From assembly GCA_036874045.1 (NCBI GenBank), contig JAZBRI010000010.1:764001-828000 (forward strand): a DNA stretch of 64,000 nt. The letters run 5' to 3'. Below the pieces are notes generated by a model. The model did no database searches. It worked only from the letters and a program-made list of their open reading frames with translations, and was not told where the DNA came from. The position numbers were made by a program, and so were the translations under genes. Source of the DNA: Cymodocea nodosa (Eukaryota > Streptophyta > Magnoliopsida > Alismatales > Cymodoceaceae). Positions 33,551 to 44,096 of the stretch are shown in pieces (within the stretch, counting starts at the first letter, position 1; each line of letters opens with the position of its first letter).

Positions 33551-36500
33551 ATGGCGGACGGCAACGACACCACGACAGCCCCGCTGCTGCTCGAGGACGA
33601 TATCGATGCCATTCGCGGCGCCGGCGACTTCTGGCGGGAATTCGGGGAGGAGTCGAGGCGGCTGTGGTACCTCGCCGGGCCGGCCATCTTCACGTCTGTT
33701 TGCCAGTACTCCCTCGGCGCGGTCACCCAGATGATCGCCGGCCATGTCGGCACCCTCACCCTCGCCGCCGTCACCATTGAGAACTCCGTCATCGCCGGAT
33801 TCTCTCTCGGCGTCATGGTGAGCAAAAAAAAGAAACTCCCATTATTAGCAATCGTATATCGTGTTCTATGATTTGTCACCATCGTTCAACAACTACAAGT
33901 CGTGATCGATAAAGTGAAAATAAAAAATTTATTTCTTGTTCTTCGGTGGTGATCGATATTTGTTAATTAATCTTGAATAGCTTGGGATGGGGAGTGCACT
34001 GGAGACGCTGTGTGGACAAGCCTACGGCGCCGGGCATCTCGACATGCTCGGAGTCTACATGCAACGTTCATGGCTGATCCTCTTCGCCACCGCCCTCGCC
34101 CTCACCCCGCTCTACCTGTTCGCCACCCCCTTCCTCCGCCTCATAGGCCAGGACTCCTCCATCGCGTCAGCGGCGGGGACCTTCGCCCTCTGGATGCTCC
34201 CACAGCTCTTCGCCTACGCCGCTAACTTCCCCATTGCCAAGTTCCTGCAGGCCCAGAGCCTGATGTCGGTCATGGCTGTGATCTCCGTCGTGGCGCTGGC
34301 TCTGCACGCCTTTTTCAGCTGGCTTCTCGCGTTGAAGCTCGGATGGGGAGCACCAGCCCTAGCGGTCATGCTCAACTTGTCGTGGTGGTTCATCGTGGTG
34401 GTGCAGCTGGTGTACATCTTGGCCGGCGCGTGTGGGCGGGCGTGGTCGGGGTTCTCGTGGATGGCGTTCCAGAACCTCTTGGGTTTCCTCCGGTTGTCGA
34501 TTGCCTCCGCCGTCATGCTCTGGTAATGGTTGATATTTCTTAATAATCAATTTTTACTCTTTTTTCAAAAAATCAATTATTAATCAGCTCTTCTCGTTCG
34601 TACAATTCTTCGTGCTCAACCCTTACGCACAAGCAAATTAATCGTACTAAATGAACACACCACGGTTACAAAAAGATAATTTTGTTAAGATTGTTTTTAG
34701 TAAAATTAAAAGAACTCGATTAGGAGATAGATGCACACAGAAAAGACGTCACAGAATTTGATTCGAACTCGCCAAAGACAACGGTGAAGTGACAACTCGA
34801 CTGATATTTGCCCATGTCTGTTTCATCGAGTTGTTCAATAAATCCAAGGGTGCGTGGAAGGAGGGTGGTCGGCCCGCAGTCGACTTTGAACAACGTCGTC
34901 GTCACACTAAGGGGGAGTGGTTCTTTGTGCATTTAGAAAAATATGAAAAATATTAGAAAAAATAATAATAATAAATTTTTTATTATTTTCTTAATATTTG
35001 TGTATTAAATGATTTTTTTTGTTATTTTTTATCATTTTTCTTTGATATATAAGAAATTTTTTTTTATTTTTTAACCTTTTAATCTTAAAAAAAAAAAAAT
35101 TATCACAAAATATATTAACAATATGTAATTTTGATATAAAATATATTTTGAAAATTGATATTACGAAAGATATAAGAATAATAAAGATATATAAAATATA
35201 TTTTATATTGTATCTTATATTATTTATAATTAATTTTATTATTCTTAGTCAGATAAATATAAAAAATATTTAATTTATTAATTTTAATATTTTTATTTTA
35301 TAAATAAATAAATATATTTTATATTTTTTGATTTTTTATTCTATACATAAATATATATATTTTAAATTTTATCATTTTTTATTTTATACCTAAATATTTT
35401 GCTTTTTTATTACTTTCTGTTATTTCTTTTCATCATTTTTTATAATATTTTATTATTTTTTAATATACAAATACTTCCTAATATTTAATTTTCAAATATT
35501 AATTTTTTTTATTATATTTTTCTTTTTTTCGACACTTTCTGTGGTGGTGGTGGTGTTTGTTGGTTTGTGGATGTACCGCTGACACCATCTCAGGTCTGAA
35601 CACGTATTTGTTTTTTAATATTAAATATAAAAAAGTTTCTGATGATTCATAAGGAATATTTACTGTTATTTATTTTCTCACGTGCATATATAACACATGC
35701 ACGTGACATCTGAGTATCTGACGACAGAGTATATATATATAATGATGACATTAAGAAATATATTCTGTATTAAATAATTATTGATCGTTCATTTTAAATT
35801 TTTTAAATTCAACACTTTTCTGTCATATATCAATATTTAAATCTGATTGAATTTGAACACGGTGGGTTATGATATGGTATGAATGCTAGATTTAATAATT
35901 TTCTTTTGATGATACACAAGCCACCCAAAGCATGATTTTATCTTAGTAATTTTTTAAAATATATTACATATAAAAATATCGATTATACAAGTTTTAGAAA
36001 GTGCATTGATTTTATTAACATTAGAAATATATGATGCATTAAATTTCTTTCTTTTGGACTTATAATTTCTTATGTCTCCTTAAGTATTAAAGAGTTCTTT
36101 TACATTTAAAATTATATAAAAAGACTTAGTTAATCACTTAATCCCTATTTCATGCATGTCCACGACATTTCAATAGGAATATATGGTTCAATAGTTTTCT
36201 CACATTTCTTTTTTTAATAGCTTCTTTTACCTCCAAATTACTAACAATTTTAAAATAACCATTTTTCGTATATTCTTTATACTACTAAAATTTTAATACA
36301 TAAAAGATTTTACTAAATTACTTATACCATCTATCATTTATTTTATTTTCTTTTACAAAAACTTTACTATTTTTATTCTTGATACACTTTACTTCACTCA
36401 AATCTCTTAATTTTCTTTCTCTAAAAATAGCCAATTTATATATTCTATTTTCTTCTTATTTTGTGTTCAAACTATTATATAATTCTTTAAAACTTGATAT

Positions 36501-39500
36501 CTAACTTTATTAACAATTTCCTTGCATTCGTCTTTGGTAGCTTGTACCTCTCTAAATTTTTTTGGATCTTACATTTGTGATAAATTTTATAGCATTCTTT
36601 TTTTATTATTATCATTCATTAGGTGTACCCAAAAGAACTACCCTACAGGAGTCTCTTAAAATTTCTTTAGTAATATTTTTAATACAAGTAGTCATTTCAT
36701 TTCAAAGTTTATTTACTCCATCTAATTTTGGCATTCCTTCTTTTAACAAGTTATCTCAAAATATTATTTTCTTTTCCTCTTTTAGATTTCACCACCTAAT
36801 TATTTACCTCTTATGTACTTTAGTTTTTCACTTCCTAATCTTGATATTAGTATCCAATACTAGTAACTAATGTTGTGTAGTTAAACATTCTCCCAAAGTA
36901 ACCTTACAATTTTTACATATTTTTTAATTTTTTACTAGTGAGTAAAAAATGTATTTGACTAGCATTTGAATCACTCCTAAATGTAATTAAAAGCTCTTCT
37001 CTTTTTCTAAAAAAAGTGTCAACTTCTAAAAGGTGGCAAGCTATTGTAAAGTCTAAGATTTAATTTCCCTCTTTATTTCTATTATCAAAATGCAATCCTA
37101 CATGGTTTCCTTTATATCCTATATTTTATTTTCCTACATGACAATTTAGATTTCCTTTAAAGGAGCTTTTTCTCTAGTAGGTAGGATATGAACTACACTA
37201 TTCAAATCTTTCGAAAATTTATGTTTAATGCCTTTTCCTAAACCTATCTATGGAGCATATGCCCTAATTATATTAATTATCTCATTACTTATTACACTCT
37301 TAATCATTATAATTTTATCTTCTACCCTCATCACCTCAACAATATTATCTTTTAAGCTTTTATCAACTATTTTTCCAACTTCATAGTCATGCTTATCTAT
37401 TTCCATATAGCACAATTTAAAACCAATATCTTCAATTAACCCTAGTAATTAATTCTACTTCTTCCATCTATTTAGTTTCTTACAAGCATAATATGTTAAT
37501 TTTCCCTTTTACCATTATATCTATACTTTTACCAATAAATGTTCCTATATTTTAAGTTACTAGCCTAATTTTAGCATTTTGGATAATTAACTTCTCTGTC
37601 CATATATACTATCCATTAAGGTTGAGAACCCTTGCTAGAAGAATATATTACACATATTACATATAAAATTATCGATTATATATACATTGTGTGGGAACCC
37701 ATACATCTATCAAGGTATTTTTAAGTTTTAAAATATATATTAGATGTAGAAATATCAATTATGCAAGTTTTACAGAAAGTGCATTTATTTTATGAACATT
37801 CAAACTGTGTGATGCATTAAATTTCTTTCTACTGAAACTTTCAACATTGGTGATTAGAAAAAATCAATGGATCCATCACCTTAATAGAGGCATGTAATAC
37901 AAATAATTTTCAGCTTGGAGGTATGGTATTTCATGGCGCTGGTTCTTTTTGCTGGGTATGTTTCGAACCCCAAGATCTCCATCGATGCACTATCGATATG
38001 GTACGCATGCATATCTGTGAATCCCCGAAATTATCATATAATTGATCATATATGTATAATTCAACCAATCATGTTCCTTTAAGGAGTGTTTATGCCTTCG
38101 GAAAGTGTATAATCGATTATATGTATATAATTTTTTTTTCCCAAACTTTCCCCTACTTTATGGTGCATGTACGTTCGTATGTTATGTATATCTCACACAA
38201 CAGTACCAACATTCTCGGGTGGACGGAGATGGTGGCCATTGGATCCAACGCAGCTACCAGGTACAAATTAAACCTACCTATGCAGTTCATATATCTTTAT
38301 CTATTTAAATACATATTGATGTAATTAATTATATGCACGAACGTACGTGCGTGTTCATATGTATATATTGTAACGTACGTGGTACGTACAGCGTGAGGGT
38401 ATCGAACGAACTGGGGGCAAGGCACCCACGGAAGGCGAAGTTCTCAGTTGTGGTGGTGGTGATCTCGACGTTTCTAATCGGCATCACCCTGTCCCTCATC
38501 TTGGTGTTCACTAGAAACCAGTACCCCGACGCCTTCACCAACAGCGCGGAGGTGAAGGAGCTCGTCCGTCGGCTCACGCCCTTGCTCGCCACCTCCGTCA
38601 CCACCAACAACATCCAACCCGTCCTCTCTGGTATATCTATATAGATACACATGTACGATTAGCGATGGATGGTTCGATCTTATTCCATTGCATGGATTTG
38701 TATTTCGTGCATAGATATATACACGTATGTATATATACCATGCAGGAGTGGCGATTGGAGCGGGATGGCAAGCACTGGTTGCGTACGTGAACATCGGATG
38801 CTACTATCTTTTCGGTATCCCTGCGGGCCTAATCCTTGGTTATGCCCTAAAAATGGGTGTCACCGTAAGCACACTTCCTCCAAACACCATCTTATATAAC
38901 TGGCGTTGTCGTTAATTCTCTTATCATTTCAATGCTTTATTTGCTTTCTTAATTATAATCTTCTCTCTTACTATAATATTTGATAATTTTTTAACGTCTT
39001 TATTTATTTGTATCGATTCTCTCATTATATACAAAAAATGAAAGCTTCATTATCATAACCTTAACTTAAATTATTATTCCTATGCTTTAATTAATCTTTA
39101 AATTCTAAAATTCTCTTCTGCTATCTTTAGTAATTTTATTGTTTACATTAATTCTCTCGTAATTGTTATTTGTTCCGTCTAGTCTTTCGAATCCAAATGA
39201 ATGAAACAGAAATATAATTTTTGTAATTTTCACATATAATCTCATTATTATATAAATTTCGTCTTGTATAAAAAGGGACATGCACTCAAATATTCATCAT
39301 AGCTTTTGCATAAATTTTTATCAATTTTGAATATAACAGAATTATCGTTTTATACTTTATATAGTCTTTTCATTATCATATGTCTCTTGCTGCCTTTAAT
39401 TATTTATAACATCTTTATTTATTTATTTATATTAATTCTCTCACATAATGATACTTGTTTATACACCTCTCAAACTTTAGATAGTACCAAAAAAAGATCA

Positions 39501-40536
39501 AAAAAGCTTTTTTGTGATTTTCACACAAGTTTAGATAGTAATTGCAAAATTTAAACTTTTGATTGATTTATAATATGGAGATCATTTCAAATAAAATTCG
39601 TCCTTCACAAATAGACTACAAAGAAATCATAAATCTCATTGTTATATTATTTTCATCTCAAATAGAAATAAACTTTACTTTCTAGAAATGGTTTTCTTTT
39701 CATTATTAAAATTTAGTTTGTAGTCTATTGCAAGTAAAACTTTAAATATTTTTTGTTTATTATTTTAATAAAAAAAGATCTAGATTAATGAGCTTATATT
39801 TTTATAATAATGGTTTAGGTTAATAATCCTAATACAATAATAATAGCAAATGGGGGCGTTCTTTTCAACAAGGAAGAAATGAGATGTTATATCTTCAAAT
39901 TTGAAGAATTTAATGACTGAATGTATTTTAAATTATTTAGATAATATATCACATATAAATAATATTTTTCTCTATATTTCTTTCGCACTTTTTCACCTTC
40001 TCCAGTTTAAACCATCCTCTCATTCATATTCTTATTTATCTTTCCTACCCTTGTTTTAAACAATTATTTGTTGTATATATATATTTTTTTGAGTCAAACG
40101 TTGGTTTGATTAATCTCTTTTTTCTCTCTCCCTCCATTTAAATATAATGGATATCTACTAATTAATTAATCAACCTTTCATACATGTCTGTACGTAAGTA
40201 CGCATGTATATGTATATGTCTTGCATTGACTCATTTACAACATATTTCGTTAGGGTATTTGGTGCGGAATGCTCTTGGGTACTATGCTGCAGACGGTGGT
40301 CTTGTTCTGGATGACGTATAGAACCAACTGGGATAAAGAGGTAGTGCACAATATTAACCCTGCCATGATATAATTATTCATGATTTATCTTGAGATAAAT
40401 TTATTAGTTATTATATTTAAGATAAAAGGTTGTTATCTATTGATTGTGGTCATTCACTGCATGCATGCAGGCGTCCATTGCTGAGGATAGAATAAAACAT
40501 TGGGGTGGAGAAATCACCGAGAAGCAAGAAATTTGA
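33551..40536 (+). CDS. MATE-family efflux transporter, DETOXIFICATION 34/35-like
   Basis: Eight exons, all introns GT-AG: 33551-33817, 33981-34522, 37914-38000, 38204-38260, 38392-38630, 38746-38864, 40254-40340, 40471-40536; 487 residues, the usual size for the family. MATE proteins are 12-helix membrane antiporters that export organic compounds, in plants often flavonoids, into the vacuole or out of the cell. Signature stretches are [16 protein letters not shown] (TM1), [18 protein letters not shown] (residues 90-107), [33 protein letters not shown] (319-331), [21 protein letters not shown] and [21 protein letters not shown] near the end. The QYSLGA, AGH and ENSV wording in TM1-2 favours the DTX34/35 group. 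ATG 33,551 is the first in-frame start after an in-frame stop. Residue 328 is Arg where relatives usually have a small residue. Exons 1-2 are very GC-rich. Introns 2 and 6 are long (3.4 and 1.4 kb). The substrate is unknown. Confidence 0.95.
34715..34932. other. Balanced-composition patch inside MATE intron 2
   Basis: About 215 bp of near-even base composition standing out from AT-rich intron DNA, with a 70-codon open stretch on the - strand (34,720-34,932). I do not recognise the peptide (it contains [12 protein letters not shown] and [10 protein letters not shown]). It could be a captured gene scrap or chance. Confidence 0.25.
34933..35984. other. AT-rich part of MATE intron 2; no gene seen
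   Basis: Runs of A/T with TAATATTTTTTATTAT-type low complexity. A short TGGTGGTGGTGGTG stretch lies at 35,542. No coding or structural signal was found. Confidence 0.5.
35985..37615 (-). mobile_element. LINE (L1-type) remnant in MATE intron 2
   Basis: On the - strand it reads as the start of a LINE ORF2. Near 37,580 [15 protein letters not shown] and then KINILCL-ETK mark the APE endonuclease. [21 protein letters not shown] and [15 protein letters not shown] follow near 37,150-36,980. After an inter-domain stretch comes the start of reverse transcriptase ([14 protein letters not shown] near 36,230; GIK-LTK near 36,150). Dashes mark in-frame stops; there are many, so it is dead. RT catalytic motifs, 3' end and poly-A tail are absent. 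It is inserted antisense to the MATE gene. Confidence 0.75.
37728..37843. repeat. Direct repeat of 35,953-36,057 at the other side of the LINE remnant
   Basis: AAATATATTA, ATATCAATTATGCAAGTTTTACAG and GATGCATTAAATTTCTTTCT line up with 35,953-36,057 over about 105-115 bp with moderate divergence. The two copies bracket the LINE remnant. This may be a second piece of the same LINE (its RT start) or a duplicated flank. Confidence 0.6.
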
Positions 40537-41270
40537 ATGTGGCCAATTAAGTTTTCTTACATTTGCTATAATATTTTTTCATCGGTCGATCAAAGTTTAG
40601 TAAAGATTTTGAGTGGATCTATTTTAGATTTCAATATATATGAACAACTCATCGTCGTCATTGCAACCTATTGCCATACAACTCATTGCTAGCTATGATT
40701 TCATGTAATAGCCACCTTATGGTGCTTGATGTAGCATAACTCATTAACTAAGAACGCTCCTGCAACTAAAATACGATAAGGATGTTTGAAGACCTTGCCC
40801 TAAATGAGGTTTGCTCTTCCATTCGTCCTTCATTTGGCTTGTTAGATACCTAGCCACTCATTGGTCTGACTTTTCATTTGCCATGTGAAATCAAAAGAAA
40901 TTATAACATGAGGATGTTCGATGAGCTTGTCTTATATAGGACTTGCCAAATCATTCATCTTCCTCGTCTGACCTCTAGTGACATTGTCCCATATGAGGTT
41001 TGCCCATCTAGTTGTCTTATGATAGGCTTTCTAGAATCTTTACCATTAATTGGTTTGCCTTTCACTCGTCTATTGAAATAAAAAATAATCATATGAGGAT
41101 GTTTGATGATGTTGATTTATGTAAAATTTTCTCAACTACTACACAGATTTTAGGATATAGTTACAAACAGTGTGTATTACTATATCTAGAAAATTTGTCA
41201 CAATAAAGGTTTAGGTGTTTGTCACAATAAGTGACATCACTATAAATACTATTTTGTGTATGAAGACTAT
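40537..41270. repeat. 3' flank of the MATE gene and dispersed repeat; includes the unoccupied counterpart of element B's site
   Basis: 40,537-40,700 should hold the MATE 3' UTR; no AATAAA is obvious. From 40,770 a degenerate unit with ATGAGGATGTTTGATGA and TGAGGTTTGCC cores recurs about every 110-180 bp. 40,977-41,100 equals the left flank and 41,101-41,260 the right flank of element B, running continuously through GAGGATG-TTTGATG. A TATAAATAC lies at 41,241. Confidence 0.7.
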
Positions 41271-41279
41271 TACTAGAAT

Positions 41280-43160
41280 GATGAAAAAGAAAACCCTCAC
41301 TTTTAAGTCCAAAATGGGTAAGCAAGAAAGGAGTGTAAGAATAATGGACTTTGGTGACAATCGTTGGGAGAAAGCTCTATTTCATGAGCAACATGAGAAG
41401 ACTAGGGCCAAGGGTTTAACTAAAGGGGAAGCTTAGTTAGTTGTCGAAGAATGGTATTGGGAGTAGACAAAATGTCGAGTTATAAGGTCTTGGCACTTAG
41501 GAGATGCTACTTTAGTTACAAGTCTTGCTAAAAGTTCTCCTATCTTTGATTTTGATTAGATTAATATTAACATTTTATCTTTCCCACCTGTTGAGCCAAC
41601 CATGAGGACTAAAGACAAAATTAAGGTAACTTTTACGTTGTTCAACTAAAAAATATTACATAGATCATATTCCTCTAATTTAATTTTCCTAAATGAAACA
41701 ATTATGATTGAATATGTTGGAGACCATATTGCCATTGAACTGACCTTTGCTAATAACCCCATTACAATAAATGTTGAATCCATTTCTTCCATATTATTGG
41801 ATATTGAGAGTATAGAAACTCCCTCTATGGATTTTGCAGGGGAAGATGAGACCAATCCCATTTCACCAATACTATCAAAGATCAAGAGTGAGGATATTCT
41901 CCTTATTGGGCTTGTAGAAGAAGATGTGGCTAATACTACAAATAATATTTGAGTATCCCCACCTCTCTTATTGGCTCACTAGTAAATGATGATACAAACA
42001 TTGTTGATGAGGAGGTAGCCAATGCTAAACCTCTTAAGAGGGAAGCTAGGGTCCTTGAAGAAATGGTTGATGTTGGAAGAGCTGAATCTACTTTTATGGA
42101 TGGGGAAATTTCTATGGATGAGGAGATTCCTAAGCCCTTATTGGCTTTGCTATAGGGAATGAAGGGGTTGATGCTATTGTAAATGAATCCTCCCTACAGT
42201 TTAATGAACCTAGCTTCAAAGATGCATCAACCAAAGATTTCTTTGAAAATAAATTTCAAAAGATGAAATCTATGTACAATAGGCTTGCGAACTTTATAGG
42301 ATTAGATAATGTGTAATAGCTCTTGAGCTCCCAAAGCTTATTGCAGTTTATTTGTCCCACAAATAATTTACAAATTATGAAAGACTTGATAGTAAAATTT
42401 TATTTTAACATGTTTATTAAAGATTACATACAACACAAGCATATTCATTTAATCGATGAACAATTATATCAAGTTTTAGGGCTTAAAAATATTGGAATTG
42501 ATGTTATGACTCCCTTCAAAGATTTAGGATGAAATGTTGAAATCATTGATAGAGTTACTACCTTAAATCAAGGTTATCTAAAAGAAATTAGTGTAGTAAA
42601 TATGCTAAATGCTCAAGCTAGATTAGTTGCCCTAATTCTAAGTCACTCTATTCCACCTAAAGGTAGCCCAAGGCATGAGTTGTCCAAAATCACATATCAA
42701 GTCACTTACGCTATTATGCAAGACATTCAAATTAACTAGTGTAGGGTGTTCAAATTGCATTTGCAAAACATGGTTATGAAAAGTAAATATATGTCTCACC
42801 AATTATACTATTTTGACTCAATTAACAAATTAATGAGGAAGCTTAACATCAATTTGAGGTCAAGCCTATAGCAAATTCTCCAAAAATTATTCCAATTGCT
42901 AAAAGGAATATGATTAGATTTCAAAAATGGATCAATAAGAAAGGTGCACTGAATCAAAAAGTACTTGAGCAAACTGTTGTGAAAGATAATGATATGCCTA
43001 TTAGAGGGAATGAGTCTACACTAGATGTGCCAAATGTTGAAGGTCAAGGTCCTCGTAGATCATGCTTTGAATTTTAAGAAATTATCCAAAGACTCTAGGC
43101 TAGGGTTGAGGTACTAGAAACCTCAAGGAGATCAGAGGAGTGGTCAAATACTTCTCTAGA
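41280..43160 (+). pseudogene. Decayed coding region of unknown type, possibly plant-transposon related
   Basis: Open stretches in shifting + frames: GKQERSVRIMDFGDNRWEKA near 41,310; an acidic stretch ending EEDVANTTNN (41,704-41,952); LLQFICPTNNLQIMKDLIVKFY, then HLIDEQLYQVLGL (42,330-42,490); and LVALILSHSIPPKGSPRHEL, then YAIMQDIQIN (42,625-42,735). The last two resemble the 'putative plant transposon protein' domain often found near plant retroelements (a pattern-level match to what I recall as PF20167). No reverse transcriptase, transposase or LTR was found. Stops and frame changes occur throughout. Product unknown. Confidence 0.35.
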
Positions 43161-43754
43161 CATGATTAAGGAAAGAAAGGTCTACAACATTCTTATCTTG
43201 TTTTTTTTTCTCTTTTGTTGTTTATATTGTAAAGAAATTTATAAGTATTTGACATGATACTGTATAAAGTCTTGGATTAGATTCTTTTGTATGTAATAGA
43301 CATTTTGTAGTCACAATTTACCAATGAAATGAAATCAATCTTCTCCATTCTCCTTTATGATTCCTTGGGTGTGTTAGTGGCTTGCAATCTACATGATTTA
43401 TAATCCTTGTTCCTGCATTCTTCCAACTTTTCTTTGTTGATCAACCAAATATCAAAAACAATATGGTATACTAGATAAAATTTTGATAAGTGATGACAAA
43501 CATGATGGGATCCCAAGCTTCCAATTGGAAAGTTTTGATTCTTATTTTGGAACAAAGTTCAATGAAGGCTTATAAGATTCATCAATGGTAATATCATTTA
43601 GTATGGGCTAAGATTGTTGAAACTTGTGATAAACTTAATAAGGGAATGGTTAAGCTCAAAGTTAGACAATTTAGGCTCTGTCCAAGAGCAATGTTGGCTA
43701 AAACAATTTACTTAATAAGGAAATGATAAAATGAATTCTCAAAAAAATTTTCAA
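43161..43754. other. Stretch without recognisable gene
   Basis: T-rich run at 43,200-43,220, then mixed AT-rich DNA. A 66-codon open stretch (43,355-43,555, - strand) has no family features. Probably further decay of the unit to the left. Confidence 0.4.
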
Positions 43755-44096
43755 GAAGGAAAGAAACTCTACTTGAAAGATCCACCAAGCAAGAGATAAC
43801 AAGGAGACTAAAAAAAACTAAACTTTAACTAAAAACAACTAGTGTAACCTTATCTTGAGAAGATAGGTTGTAAGATATTATGAAAGACAAAAAGACATGT
43901 CTAAAGGATTCAATAGTTAAGAGACATTATAGAGGCTAAGAAAATATGCTTTAGAGATGCATCAAGCAAAATGCTTAAGCAAAAGGTTAAATTCAACAAG
44001 AAACTCAAAAAGATATATCTAAAGGATTCATCAAGTAGGAAATTAAAATGTTGAAATTAAAAGAAATCTATTTGAAAGACTCATCAAGTAGGAAAT

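Noticed and set aside
33478-33780. GC-rich + strand open frame of 100 codons (His/Arg-rich)
   Set aside because: Out-of-frame reading of MATE exon 1; low-complexity Arg/His composition typical of a shadow of GC-rich coding DNA.
33517-33882. Two antisense open frames over MATE exon 1
   Set aside because: Mirror frames of the GC-rich exon, crossing its splice donor; no family motifs.
34214-34550. Antisense and alternative-frame stretches over MATE exon 2
   Set aside because: Shadows of the transporter reading frame, which has clear MATE motifs and fitting splice sites.
38333-38794. Antisense open frames across MATE exons 5 and 6
   Set aside because: They cross GT-AG introns of the transporter and carry no recognisable motif.
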